DNA of 60,049 bases from Natrinema thermotolerans DSM 11552 (lineage in GTDB: Archaea; Halobacteriota; Halobacteria; Halobacteriales; Natrialbaceae): contig AOIR01000064.1 of the NCBI GenBank assembly GCA_000337115.1, forward strand, positions 102,135-162,183. The letters run 5' to 3'. The position numbers and the translations under genes are program-made. Of this stretch, positions 8,840-17,861 are shown in pieces (positions within the stretch are counted from its first letter, which is position 1; each line of letters begins with the position of its first letter). The notes beneath the pieces were generated by a model. It searched no databases, had not been told where the DNA came from, and was given only the letters and a program-made list of their open reading frames with translations.

Positions 8840-9288
8840 CTCGGTTGGTCACCGTCCGCGTCGGCACCAACGAACGCCGGCGCGAAGGGGTATTCCCAGG
8901 CCTCGCCGAAGATCGCCTTCGCCATCGCGACGATCCAGACGAAGACGCTGAGAGCGCCGAGGGCGATCGCGAGGACCGTCAGGACGAAGACCGGCAGAAA
9001 GACGACCGTCTCGAGGAGGTCCGGTACCGGGGCGTACTCGAACAGCGCGTCCAGCCCGAACACGAGGACGACGGTCCCGATGAACGAGCCACTGACCAGC
9101 AGATGCCAGTTGAGCGCGTTCCGGGCGTTGGCGCGGGTAAAGTCGTGGGTCGATACCAGATAGATCACGGCGGTGGCGACGATGCCGACGAGTGGCAGTA
9201 TCGCGATGAAGTGGACGAAAATGCCCAGTAGCGTCCGCTCCGTGAGGATCGACGGGCCGGGTTCGGTCGTTGCGGTTGGTTGTGACAT
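8836..9288 (-). CDS. DUF4870/Tic20-like membrane protein
   Basis: A 150-residue protein with four hydrophobic segments (about 24-45, 60-85, 95-117, 118-140) and the family hallmark HDFTRANARNALNWH after the second helix. DUF4870 proteins are widespread small membrane proteins of unknown function, loosely similar to Tic20. Monocistronic and convergent with ridA. Confidence 0.8.
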   Translation of the reverse strand: MSQPTATTEPGPSILTERTLLGIFVHFIAILPLVGIVATAVIYLVSTHDFTRANARNALNWHLLVSGSFIGTVVLVFGLDALFEYAPVPDLLETVVFLPVFVLTVLAIALGALSVFVWIVAMAKAIFGEAWEYPFAPAFVGADADGDQPS

Positions 9289-9308
9289 GTGTTCTGTCGT
9301 GTGTGCTA

Positions 9309-9911
9309 TTATTTGGGGTTCGATCGATCAGCCGTCGGCACCGAAGCGGCGATTCCGCCGTCGCGGCGCTTACGAACGGCGCGTTCGGCGACGAGCAATA
9401 CTAGACAGGCGACGAAGAGGTTCCCGGCGGCCACCCAGAGCCCGTGACTGGCACTGACCGGCGCGTCGATCGACAGGGCGGTCAACACGACGCCGGCGCT
9501 GAAAAGCACCAGACTCAACTGGAAGCCCGCGAGGACCAGCGTTCTGATCCCCGCGGGGTTCCGAAGTCGGAGGAAGTCCCCGGCAGACAGCGTCTCGAGC
9601 GGTGTCTCGTACTCGAGGGCGCGCTTTCCCTCGGGCGAGAGCGGCCACTGCGACTCGGGGTGGTTGATGTAGTACAGCGTGATCGTCTCGGGGTAGGTCT
9701 CCGCGGCGACGACGTCGATCTCGCGGAGTTCGTCGAGCCGGTTCCGAACCGTCTCCGTGCTGACGGTCGGTCGCACGCGGGACTGGAGCTGTCGGATCGA
9801 GAAGAACGGTCGATCCGACTCGAGCATCACCTCGACGACGTGTCGTTGCGTGAGTTTCTTTTCGAACGTGGGATCGATGCGGTCCTCGATCCACGTCGGG
9901 AGGGTCGTCAT
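9309..9911 (-). CDS. Winged-helix protein with C-terminal membrane anchor, paralogue A
   Basis: A 200-residue protein. Residues 1-90 form a winged helix (RHVVEVMLESDRPFFSIRQL, then SVSTETVRNRLDELREIDVV-type recognition region), ending in YPETITLYYIN. A linker LSAGDFLRLRNPAGIRT precedes two transmembrane helices. A membrane-tethered DNA-binding or sensory protein is suggested; no family name is recognised with certainty. The start at 9911 is chosen because a TATA-like box lies 34 nt upstream, exactly as in the adjacent paralogue at 10638. An upstream in-frame ATG at 9926 is less well placed. Confidence 0.72.
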   Translation of the reverse strand: MTTLPTWIEDRIDPTFEKKLTQRHVVEVMLESDRPFFSIRQLQSRVRPTVSTETVRNRLDELREIDVVAAETYPETITLYYINHPESQWPLSPEGKRALEYETPLETLSAGDFLRLRNPAGIRTLVLAGFQLSLVLFSAGVVLTALSIDAPVSASHGLWVAAGNLFVACLVLLVAERAVRKRRDGGIAASVPTADRSNPK

Positions 9912-9939
9912 GGGTAGTCCCGGCATCGGTCGGGTTCGA

Positions 9940-9947
9940 AGTAAACC
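9940..9947 (-). promoter_or_regulatory. TATA-like box for winged-helix paralogue A
   Basis: On the minus strand GGTTTACT places its TTTACT 34 nt before ATG 9911. The paralogue upstream has TTTATC at the same distance, so the promoter was duplicated together with the gene. Confidence 0.5.
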
Positions 9948-10073
9948 CCGGGGCGGATTTGCTGGCTCCCAAACGCGACTCCGCCCCCACCAAGGACCGG
10001 ACGGTGAATGGAAAGGAGTAGTTGAACGGACGTGCAGTCGTGTGATTTCGACCGGTTCCGGACACGCCTCGGC

Positions 10074-10638
10074 TCAGGACCGACCGCGGCGCTCGCGAAC
10101 CCGCGTGGCGGCCAGTTCGGCGAACCGGAGGGCGACACACACCGCGAGCAGGTTCCACGCAGCGGTCCACAGGCCGTGGCCGCCGTGGAACGGTGCCGCG
10201 AGCCCGACGACGGACAGCGCGAGCCCCAGCACGAAACACACCAGACTGAGCTGGTAGCCCGCGAGGACGATCGTCCTGATCCCCTCGGGGTTCCGCAGTA
10301 ACAGGACGTCCCGCGCCGAGAGCCGATCGAGCGGGTTCACTGACGGCAGGGTCCCCGTTGCGGCCGAGCGCCCGGTACCATCGGGGAAATCGACGTAGTA
10401 CAGCGTCGTCGCCGACGGGTACGTCTCGGCGGCGACGACCCCGCGGTCGCGGAGTTCCGCGAGCCGTTCCCGGACGGTCGCCTCGCTCGCGTCCGGGCCG
10501 ATCCGGTCTCGAAGCTCCGGTACCGAGAAAGAACGGTTGCTCACCGTCCAGCATCGCCGCGACGACCCGTCGCTGGGCGAGCGTGCGGTTCGGGTCCGAT
10601 TCGATCCGCTCGTCGATCCACGGTGGGAGGGCGGGCAT
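10074..10638 (-). pseudogene. Winged-helix membrane protein, paralogue B, frameshifted
   Basis: Tandem duplicate of the gene at 9309-9911. The N-terminal part (MPALPPWIDERI to EQPFF) reads in one frame from ATG 10638, and the rest (SVPELRDRIG to the C-terminal two helices) reads one frame over to the stop at 10074. The shift lies at about 10529-10537 in a TTCTTTCTC run, where one base fewer would restore the PFFS junction seen in paralogue A. Length 565 nt equals 188 codons plus one base. It could be a real inactivation, a sequencing error in a short run, or, less likely, programmed frameshifting. Confidence 0.75.
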
Positions 10639-11029
10639 GCGAACCGTCGCTATCGATCGCCCGCCTGATAAACACCCGACCGTATTTGGTCGCCGCCGAC
10701 CGCCCCTCGAGCGATGCCGTGTCGGTATCGATCTACCGTCCAGATCGTTCGGGGAGTCGTTCGGCGGTTGGTGGCCGCCAAAATCGTGCCCGGTTTTACG
10801 TCCGACCCTTGCCGAGGGTCGCATGCGGGGGTTTTGACCCGCCCGTCGGCCCTCCACGCGCCCCCTCGATCGACCGCCATCGACCGGCCCGCGTTGCCGG
10901 ATCGTGTCGCCCCGTCGTTTCCCAGTCGGTCGACGGGGCGGCGTCTCGGCGATTCTACATCGATCGTGGAGAAATAGTATACGATTATTGACTACGGTTA
11001 AGTATCCGCCGCGCATACAACCGGCAAGA
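10639..11029. other. Divergent promoter region, no gene
   Basis: This 391-bp stretch separates paralogue B from the M20 gene. It holds the paralogue B TATA-like box (GATAAA at 10667-10672 on the plus strand, TTTATC on the minus strand, 34 nt before ATG 10638) and, near the right end, AGTATACGA at 10976-10984 and an AT-rich box GGTTAAGTAT about 30 nt before the M20 start. No supported reading frame. Confidence 0.5.
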
Positions 11030-12310
11030 ATGTCCTACGAGGTGCGAAACAGAGTGCGGGATCTCCGGCGGGCGTTTCACCGCCACCCCGAGCCCGGCTG
11101 GCGCGAGTTCCGGACGACGGCCCGGGTCGTCGAGGAACTCGAGCGGATCGGGGTCGACGAGATCGCCGTCGGCCGCGAGGCGCTGGCGACCGACGAGCGG
11201 ATGGCGGTGCCGCCCGAGTCGGAACTCGAACCGTGGCGCGAGCGCGCCCGCGAGGCCGGGGTTCGATCGGACCTCCTCGAGCGGACCGCCGACGGACACA
11301 CGGGGGTCGTCGCGACGCTCGAGCAAGGCGAGGGGCCCTGTCTGGGGCTGCGGGTCGACCTCGACGCGATCTCGATGCGGGAATCGACGGCCGACGACCA
11401 CCGGCCGGCCGCCGAGGGGTTCCGGTCGGAACACGACGGCTACATGCACGCCTGCGGCCACGACGCCCACCTCGCGATGGCGCTTGGGGCGCTCGAGACG
11501 GTCAAAGCAAGCGAGTTCGAAGGCACGTTCAAGGTGTTCTTCCAGCCGGCCGAGGAGATCTCCGGTGGGGGGAAGGCGATGGCCGAGAGCGGACACCTCG
11601 ACGACGTCGACTACCTGCTGGCGTTGCACGTCGGGCTGGATCATCCGACCGGCGAGATCGTCGCCGGCATCGAGAAGCCGCTGGCGATGGCCCACCTCAC
11701 CGCGACCTTCGAGGGGGCAAGCGCCCACGCGGGGAAGGCCCCGAACGAGGGGGCAAACGCCATGCAGGCGGCCGCGACCGCCATCCAGAACGCCTACGGC
11801 ATCCCCCGCCACAGCGACGGACTGACCCGGGTCAACGTCGGCCGGATCGAGGGCGGGACCGCGAGCAACGTCATCGCCGAGGAGGTCACCATCGAGGCGG
11901 AGGTCCGCGGCGAGACGACCGCCCTGATGGAGTATACGCGCACCGAACTCGAGCGGGTCTGCTATGCCGCCGCGGAGATGCACGATTGCGACGTGACGCC
12001 GCGGATGATCAGCGAGTCCCCGCGCGTCGACAGCCACCCCGCCCTGCGGGACCTCGTGGGCAACGTCGCGTGGGACGTCGACGGCGTCGAGCGGGTGATC
12101 CCGACCGAGGAGTTCGGCGTGAGCGAGGACGTGACCTATCTCATGCAGCGCGTCCAGGACAACGGCGGCTTCGCCTCCTACGTCCTGATCGGGACCGATC
12201 ACCCGACGAGCCACCACACGCCGACGTTCGACATCGACGAGACGAGCCTCGAGGTCGGGGTCGCGTTGCTCGCCGAGACGGCGGTCGAACTCTCCCGGCG
12301 GCGGCCGTAG
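11030..12310 (+). CDS. M20-family amidohydrolase/deacylase, copy 1
   Basis: A 426-residue M20 metallohydrolase resembling AbgA-type aminobenzoyl-glutamate and N-acyl-amino-acid hydrolases. Metal-site motifs are LRVDLDAI, MHACGHDAHLAM and PAEEISGGGKAM; a lid domain lies at about 225-340 and the C-terminal metal histidine is in DHPTSHHTPTFD. These enzymes cleave amide-linked acyl groups from amino acids. It is paralogous along its whole length to the gene at 22323-23663. With doeA nearby, an N-acetyl-diaminobutyrate or hydroxy derivative is a candidate substrate, by inference only. Confidence 0.85.
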   Translation: MSYEVRNRVRDLRRAFHRHPEPGWREFRTTARVVEELERIGVDEIAVGREALATDERMAVPPESELEPWRERAREAGVRSDLLERTADGHTGVVATLEQGEGPCLGLRVDLDAISMRESTADDHRPAAEGFRSEHDGYMHACGHDAHLAMALGALETVKASEFEGTFKVFFQPAEEISGGGKAMAESGHLDDVDYLLALHVGLDHPTGEIVAGIEKPLAMAHLTATFEGASAHAGKAPNEGANAMQAAATAIQNAYGIPRHSDGLTRVNVGRIEGGTASNVIAEEVTIEAEVRGETTALMEYTRTELERVCYAAAEMHDCDVTPRMISESPRVDSHPALRDLVGNVAWDVDGVERVIPTEEFGVSEDVTYLMQRVQDNGGFASYVLIGTDHPTSHHTPTFDIDETSLEVGVALLAETAVELSRRRP

Positions 12311-12408
12311 CAGTCGGGGAAGGCGGAGTCCATTCGTCCCGTCGACGGCGGAATCGGATGCCGCCCGGAAAAATTATGCGGCCGCAGCTCTGACACGTCA
12401 GACGAGCA

Positions 12409-12738
12409 ATGGGTCGGTCCATCGAGTTCTCGAGCGACTTCCCGTGGCTGCTCTTCTACGTGTCCCAACTGGTCGTGCTTTCGCTCGTGCTGTTCTTCGT
12501 CGTGTTCCCGCTCGAGAGTCCTGTTGACGTCCTGATAGCGTCCCTGACCGTGTTGTTTCTGATCGCGGTAGCGGTGGGCCTGTGGCGGCGGACGACCGAC
12601 GGAGACGAGCGGGCCCACATCGGGACGGCCGACGACGTTGCGTACGATCCGTACGCGGATCCCGGTCAGGCGGCCCACGACAGGTGGGTGCGGGCGATCC
12701 GTCGGCTCTCCGACGGGGACGGCGACGACGAGGACTGA
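12409..12738 (+). CDS. Small two-helix membrane protein
   Basis: A 109-residue hypothetical protein. Two hydrophobic helices (about 13-35 and 40-58) are followed by a soluble acidic tail with DDVAYDPYADPGQAA and a DGDGDDED end. An AT-rich box lies about 35 nt upstream of the ATG. The composition is strongly haloarchaeal. Function unknown; no family recognised. Confidence 0.65.
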   Translation: MGRSIEFSSDFPWLLFYVSQLVVLSLVLFFVVFPLESPVDVLIASLTVLFLIAVAVGLWRRTTDGDERAHIGTADDVAYDPYADPGQAAHDRWVRAIRRLSDGDGDDED

Positions 12739-12892
12739 TACCGGGCCATCGGCCGACTCGAGCGGGCGCGACCGTCCGCGGGTCCGAACCCTCGGACTAG
12801 CTGCCGAGGGAACGAGCGCTCGAGAACTGTCGACAGACTACCACGTTCCCGGAATGGGAAACGTTAATTCGCGCGACCTCCGTGTATCTTCC

Positions 12893-13540
12893 ATGAGCCA
12901 GGACGACGTGCCGGAGTCGTTACGGACGGCGGCGGACTCGGATCGCCCGCGCGGGATTCTCACGCCCTCCGACCGCGACTTCCTGCTCGGTCGGAAGACC
13001 GACTACACCGACCACTCCAAGAAACAGAAGCGAAACCGCATTCGGCGACGGGTGCGCAACGCCGTTCTCGATTTCAGCATTCTCTTCGAGTACATGGAGG
13101 AACGCGACCGGGAGACGGTCTTCGACCCCGACGACGAGGAACGCGACGCCTACACGCAGGGGATCACTGACATGCTCGCGTTCCTCCATCTCGGGACGAT
13201 GGGGTATCACACCCCGTTCAAGGACATGCTCTCGGAGGGGGTCGGCAAGGCCGAACAGCGCCTGGCCGGCTCGAACTATCGGATGGTCAACGTCGAGTTC
13301 AACGTCGATCCGGTCGGCCAGATCGACGTCGACGAGGTCGTCGACAAACTGGAACACGAGGAGTTCGCCCAGCTCACCGACGAGGAACTCCGGGCGTTCG
13401 TCCGCCTGCTGACGATGTCCGACGACTTTTCGCCGACGGAAACACGGGCGGAGATCAAAGACCGGGTCGACGAGTTCGCTGAGCGGGTGACCGAAAGCAC
13501 CGAGGCCCGCGAGCGGGCAGTCGAAGAACTAACCGACTGA
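12893..13540 (+). CDS. Conserved haloarchaeal hypothetical protein
   Basis: A 215-residue soluble protein with a recognisable haloarchaeal pattern: PRGILTPSDRDFLLG near residue 20, a basic segment KKQKRNRIRRRVRNAVLDFS and then FEYMEERDRETVFD. It is very charged with no membrane segment. Related proteins occur in many haloarchaeal genomes, often in accessory regions, and their function is not known to me. The start is set at 12893, about 30 nt after a GTTAATTC box; upstream in-frame codons are not supported. Confidence 0.7.
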   Translation: MSQDDVPESLRTAADSDRPRGILTPSDRDFLLGRKTDYTDHSKKQKRNRIRRRVRNAVLDFSILFEYMEERDRETVFDPDDEERDAYTQGITDMLAFLHLGTMGYHTPFKDMLSEGVGKAEQRLAGSNYRMVNVEFNVDPVGQIDVDEVVDKLEHEEFAQLTDEELRAFVRLLTMSDDFSPTETRAEIKDRVDEFAERVTESTEARERAVEELTD

Positions 13541-13997
13541 TCCGTCATCGAATTCCGTTTGCGACGACGGGCGACTCGAGGCCGGTACCCGGCCGCGGTT
13601 CCCACGCGTTCGTTCTTACGTCGTGGGGGGGTGACACCCCTCCACGACACGCAACTCCAGTCCAGCACGCGCTCCGCCCTCGACCGGTGCCACTTCCGAT
13701 CCGAATACGATTTCTGATTTCACCCGGTATTCCGCTACCTATCTTCTGTCCGAGAATAGGTTTGGTATTTTGTTTTTTGGCTTAGTTTAGTGGCTGATTG
13801 AACACATCTCTGCCATACTTGGTGTGTTTTAGTCTTGTGTAGAACTAAACATAATTCGTTTATTATTCTCGCGAGTGAGAAACACTTATTGTATACGGCG
13901 TCAATGGTCGCGGTATGCCATTACGCAGCATGGCAAATGGTCGGTGGAGAACGGGGCAATCAGCGAGTAGTCGCTCGATTCACGGGGGTGAAGCCGG
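13541..13997. other. AT-rich leader and promoter region of the BCCT gene
   Basis: A 457-bp non-coding region with a local fall in GC at 13735-13900. ACCTAT (13737-13742) and ATAGGT (13756-13761) can pair and are followed by a T-rich run, so a terminator is possible. TTATTGTATACGG at 13887-13899 looks like a promoter element about 100 nt before the BCCT start, and GGGGGTGA before ATG 13998 is a Shine-Dalgarno match, so this gene, unlike many neighbours, probably has a leader. Confidence 0.45.
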
Positions 13998-15641
13998 ATG
14001 AGCGACGCGGAGCAGGGGATGGTCGACGAGTTCCTCGAGGAGATCGATCCGATCGTCTTCGCGTTCGGCGCGCTGTTGACGGTCGGCGTGATCGCGGCGT
14101 TCTTCATCGATCAGAAGTTCGTCTCGAGCGGGATCGCGACCATCCAGGGCGAAGTACTCTCCTACCTGAACTGGGCGTTGCTGGTGATCGTGTTCCTGAT
14201 CGTCGTTTTCCTCCTGTTCCTCATCGTCGGGCCGTGGGGGAAGATCAAGATGGGAGACGAGGATCCGGAGTACAGCTTCCTGTCATTCTTCGCGATGCTG
14301 TACTCGGCCGGATTCGCGGCCGGCGTCGTGTTCTGGGGACCGACCGAGGCGCTGTTCTACTACGATTCCCCGTCGCCGCTGTTCGGCATCGAGGGCGGAA
14401 CGAGCGAGGCGGTTCCGATCGCGATCCAGCAGACGTTGTTCCACTGGGCGTTGCCCCAGCTGGCCGTGTTCACGATCATGGGGCTCGCGATCGCGTACTT
14501 CGCGTACAACTACGAGAACGTCCCGCTCCGGGTCTCCTCGGCACTGACGCCGATCCTCGGGAAGGAAAACCTCGACGGCCCGGCTGCGAAGGTCGTCGAC
14601 ATCCTCGCCGTCTTCGCGACGATCGGGGGCGTCGCCACCTCGCTCGGATTCATCGGGAGCCAGTTCATCGCTGGCCTCAACTACCAGTGGGGGATCGACC
14701 TCGGAAACGTCGGCATCCTCTTGGTCGTGACCACGATGACACTACTGTTCACGATCTCGATGGTGCTTGGCGTCGACAGGGGGATCCGCCGGCTGTCTAA
14801 CTTCAACATGGTGCTGTTCGCCGCGCTCATGCTCGCGACGTTCATCCTCGGACCGACGCTGTTCCTGCTCCTGCTCGGCTCGCAGGCCGTGGGCGGCATG
14901 ATCGCTGACTTCACCTCCATGAGCCTCTACACTGGTGCTGGCGAAGAGGGCGGCACGGGGTGGGTCAACGCCTGGACCGTCTTCTACTGGGCGTGGGCGC
15001 TCTCGTGGTCCCCGTTCGCGGGCCTCTTTATCGCCCGCATTTCCAAGGGCCGGACCGTCCGGGAGGTCGCGTTCACGGGCATCGTGGCCACGTCCGCGGC
15101 GACCATTCCGTGGTTCACGTTCGTCGGCGGTACCGCGCTGCAGTACCACCACACCGGCGTGGCCGACTTCAGCCCCGTGATCAACAACTTCACGCCGGAG
15201 ATTTCGGGCTTCATTCTGTTCAGTGCGTTCCCCCTCGGGACGGTGTTCATGATCGCATTCATGATCCTCGTCACGACGTTCTTCATCACGTCGGCCGACT
15301 CCTCGACGCTGGCCGTCTCGATGATGACGACCGGCGGTAAGGCGCGTCCCTCGACTATTAATCGAGTCTTCTGGGGCGTCGTCCTCGGTATGACCGCGGC
15401 GATCCTCATGATCATCGGCGGTGAGGGCGGGACGAGTGCGCTGCAGGACGCAGTCATCATCACTGGCGCGCCCTTTGCCTTCGTCTGCTTCGCCGCGATG
15501 CTCTCGCTGATCAAAGACTTCGGCTCGAACTACGGTCGCGTCCTCCTGCAGGACGAGACCGTCCTGATCGGCTCGAGCCGGAAGACCGATACCGACTCGC
15601 CGTCCGGCCCCGCCGGGACCGTCGAAACGGACGACGACTGA
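13998..15641 (+). CDS. BCCT-family betaine/compatible-solute transporter
   Basis: A 547-residue transporter with about 12 membrane helices and BCCT hallmarks: GFAAGVVFWGPTEAL, the helix 8 segment WTVFYWAWALSWSPFAGLF, and SPVINNF with TSADSS in the later helices. BCCT proteins take up betaine, carnitine, choline or ectoine with sodium or protons. Position between an M20 gene and an aminotransferase next to doeA makes uptake of a nitrogenous osmolyte for consumption likely. A Shine-Dalgarno-like GGGGGTGA just upstream supports ATG 13998. Confidence 0.9.
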   Translation: MSDAEQGMVDEFLEEIDPIVFAFGALLTVGVIAAFFIDQKFVSSGIATIQGEVLSYLNWALLVIVFLIVVFLLFLIVGPWGKIKMGDEDPEYSFLSFFAMLYSAGFAAGVVFWGPTEALFYYDSPSPLFGIEGGTSEAVPIAIQQTLFHWALPQLAVFTIMGLAIAYFAYNYENVPLRVSSALTPILGKENLDGPAAKVVDILAVFATIGGVATSLGFIGSQFIAGLNYQWGIDLGNVGILLVVTTMTLLFTISMVLGVDRGIRRLSNFNMVLFAALMLATFILGPTLFLLLLGSQAVGGMIADFTSMSLYTGAGEEGGTGWVNAWTVFYWAWALSWSPFAGLFIARISKGRTVREVAFTGIVATSAATIPWFTFVGGTALQYHHTGVADFSPVINNFTPEISGFILFSAFPLGTVFMIAFMILVTTFFITSADSSTLAVSMMTTGGKARPSTINRVFWGVVLGMTAAILMIIGGEGGTSALQDAVIITGAPFAFVCFAAMLSLIKDFGSNYGRVLLQDETVLIGSSRKTDTDSPSGPAGTVETDDD

Positions 15642-15750
15642 CCGTCTCGCGGCCCTCCGTCCGCGGTTCGGCGATACCCGCCGGCCGTCATGCTGTCCGC
15701 GTTTTTCCCGTCGTGACCGCACACCCTCGTCAATCTATAACAAGTTTTAA

Positions 15751-15763
15751 TGTACGAGGTACA
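15751..15763 (+). promoter_or_regulatory. Palindromic candidate operator TGTAC-N3-GTACA
   Basis: A perfect interrupted palindrome lies between a TATA-like box (GTTTTAAT at about 15743-15750) and ATG 15776, covering the presumed transcription start. Such placement usually means repression. The TGTA/TACA halves recall the CTGTATACAG palindrome upstream of the other aminotransferase gene. Confidence 0.5.
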
Positions 15764-15775
15764 CATAAACTGTGT

Positions 15776-17137
15776 ATGGATAGGGACACGGCGGAACCCG
15801 ATGCGGACGCGCTTCCCGGGCCGAACGCCCAGCAGTGGGTCGACTTCCATCAGGAGTACTCCGCGCCCAGCGAATACTCCCACGAGTTCGTCTGGGACGT
15901 GACCCGCGAGGCCGACGGGCCCTTCGTCACCGACGTCGACGGCAACGTCCTGCTCGATTTCACCTGTCACATCGGCGCGGCACCGCTGGGCTACAACAAC
16001 GAGAAGGTCCTCGAGAAAGTCCGCGAGTTCGACCTCGTCGAACCCATGAAGATCGCGGGCCAGGACATGTACTTCGGCTCCGGGCCCAGTCCCGACGAGG
16101 CCGAGTTCCCCGGCTCGAGTCACCTCATGCAGAAACTGACCGAGGTCTCGAGCCAGTACGGCATGGACACGGTCTTCCTCTCGAACTCCGGCGCGGAGGC
16201 CATGGAGAACGCGATGAAGATCACCAACGACTACCGCGCGCCGGCCAAATACGGCGTCGCGTTTTCGGGGAGCTTCCACGGCCGTACCCTCGGCACGCTC
16301 TCGCTGACGAAGTCCAAGGACGTCTATACGCGCCATTACCCCGAGATCAGCGGGATCGAGACGGTACCGTTCTGCGCCGACCGGGGTTGTGACGCCGACA
16401 GCTGCGACTGCGGGTTCTTCGCCGGCGGCGGCTCGCAGCTCCGCAATATGCTCGCGCCCGAGGGCGGCCACGTCGACCCCGACGAGATCGCCTTCCTTAC
16501 GCTCGAGCCGATTCAGGGCGTCGGCGGTTACCGGTTCCCCAGCGAGACGTTCATGGAAGAAGTGGCCGCCGTCACCGACGAGTACGACATTCCACTGGTC
16601 GTCGACGAGATCCAGGCCGGCGTGGGCCGGACCGGCGAGATCTGGGCTTCCGATCACTACCCGATCGAACCCGATGTCATCGCCAGCGCGAAGGCCTTGC
16701 GCGTCGGCGCGACGATCTCCCGGTCGGAGGTCTTCCCCAGTCAGAAGAACCGGCTGGGCTCGACCTTCGGCGGCGGCGACCTGCTCGGCTCGATGATGGG
16801 TGCGTTCACGCTCGAGGCCATCGAGGACCACGACCTGCTCGACAACGCCACCCGACGGGGCGAACAGGCGACGGAACTCCTTCGGGACGACGCGCCCGAC
16901 CACGTCGAGGACGTCCGCGGGAAGGGGCTGATGCTCGCCGTCGAGTTCGACACCCCCGAACGCCGCAACGCCGTCGTCGAGTCGGCCCTCGAGCGCGGGC
17001 TGCTCACGCTCGGCTGCGGGAAGAAGACGATCCGGCTGCTGCCGCCGCTGGACTCGACCGAACGCGAGATCGAACTCGGGATCGACATCTTCTGCGAGGC
17101 GATCGAGGCCGTCGGTCCGAGCGCGACGGTCGCGTAA
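15776..17137 (+). CDS. Class III aminotransferase with Cys-rich insertion
   Basis: A 453-residue PLP aminotransferase with FLSNSGAEAMENAMK, the FHGRTLGTLS loop, LVVDEIQAGVGRTG and the lysine in SAKALRVG. A four-cysteine cluster FCADRGCDADSCDCGFF sits near residue 205, between the FHG loop and the DEIQ strand, a place where many relatives lack it; it could bind a metal or form disulfides. Substrate is not readable; omega-amino acids such as GABA, beta-alanine or diaminobutyrate are typical. It follows the BCCT importer gene and has its own promoter, so coordinated but separate control is likely. Confidence 0.82.
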   Translation: MDRDTAEPDADALPGPNAQQWVDFHQEYSAPSEYSHEFVWDVTREADGPFVTDVDGNVLLDFTCHIGAAPLGYNNEKVLEKVREFDLVEPMKIAGQDMYFGSGPSPDEAEFPGSSHLMQKLTEVSSQYGMDTVFLSNSGAEAMENAMKITNDYRAPAKYGVAFSGSFHGRTLGTLSLTKSKDVYTRHYPEISGIETVPFCADRGCDADSCDCGFFAGGGSQLRNMLAPEGGHVDPDEIAFLTLEPIQGVGGYRFPSETFMEEVAAVTDEYDIPLVVDEIQAGVGRTGEIWASDHYPIEPDVIASAKALRVGATISRSEVFPSQKNRLGSTFGGGDLLGSMMGAFTLEAIEDHDLLDNATRRGEQATELLRDDAPDHVEDVRGKGLMLAVEFDTPERRNAVVESALERGLLTLGCGKKTIRLLPPLDSTEREIELGIDIFCEAIEAVGPSATVA

Positions 17138-17172
17138 AAGCCAGCGTCGTCCGACGCCCTATCGCGGCTCGA

Positions 17173-17718
17173 TTACCACGGTTCGTTCTTTAATTCGAGT
17201 TTGTACGCGGCCATGTTCGTCGTCACGTGCAGGATCGGGGTGAGGACGACGACGACGAGGATGACCTCGAGCGTGAACCACTCGCGGAACCACTCGAAGT
17301 CGAGCAGCGCCACGAGCGGCAGCGAGACGACGACGAAGTCGAGCTGGTCGAGGCCGGGGAACATCGCGCCGCGCTGGCGGCCCGTCCGGCGTTTGAGAAA
17401 GGAGGCGAGGATGTCACCGAGCATCGCGCCGCCGGCGAGACCGAGCGCCGCGAGCGGGGTAAAGGCCGGCACGTCGAAGCCGAGGGCGCTACTGACATCG
17501 CCCGCGATGACCGTCAAGACGGCCGCGAGCGCGAGGCCCGCCGCGACACCCATCGCCGTCCCGCGCCAGGTCTTCCCGTCGCCGAGTACCCGTTTGTCAC
17601 CCCAGGTCCGGCCGCCGTCGATCGGTTGACCGCCGCCGGCCAACACCGCGGCGTTGTTGGGGACGTACGCGGGCAACATCGCCCAGAACGCGATCACGAG
17701 CGTCTCGAGTACTGCCAT
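17173..17718 (-). CDS. carS: CDP-archaeol synthase
   Basis: A 181-residue membrane enzyme of the CarS family: MAVLETLVIAFWAMLPAYVPN, the GDKRVLGDGKTWRG loop that binds CTP and metal, and FLKRRTGRQRGAMFPGLDQLDF before the last helices. It converts digeranylgeranylglyceryl phosphate plus CTP into CDP-archaeol, the precursor of all polar archaeal lipids. Length and topology (about five helices) match the family. An essential housekeeping gene embedded in the catabolic region; divergent from doeA. Confidence 0.93.
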   Translation of the reverse strand: MAVLETLVIAFWAMLPAYVPNNAAVLAGGGQPIDGGRTWGDKRVLGDGKTWRGTAMGVAAGLALAAVLTVIAGDVSSALGFDVPAFTPLAALGLAGGAMLGDILASFLKRRTGRQRGAMFPGLDQLDFVVVSLPLVALLDFEWFREWFTLEVILVVVVLTPILHVTTNMAAYKLELKNEPW

Positions 17719-17861
17719 ATCGGCCGGAAGGAGCCGACGTGTCTTAACGGCCGGTGGTTCGATCGGACGGGCCGACCGGTTCGAGACGGCTGCCTCGCCC
17801 TCGAGCCGGCTGTGGCCGACGGTCCGGTCCTCGCTGCCCGCCCGGCCCGCCCCATAGTAAA

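Noticed and set aside
10520-10545. Programmed ribosomal frameshift in paralogue B
   Set aside because: No slippery heptamer with downstream structure is evident, and paralogue A encodes the same protein in one frame, so mutation or sequencing error is simpler.
14742-15722. 326-codon minus-strand frame opposite the BCCT gene
   Set aside because: Low-complexity Arg/Glu/His composition with no homology pattern; shadow of a clear transporter.
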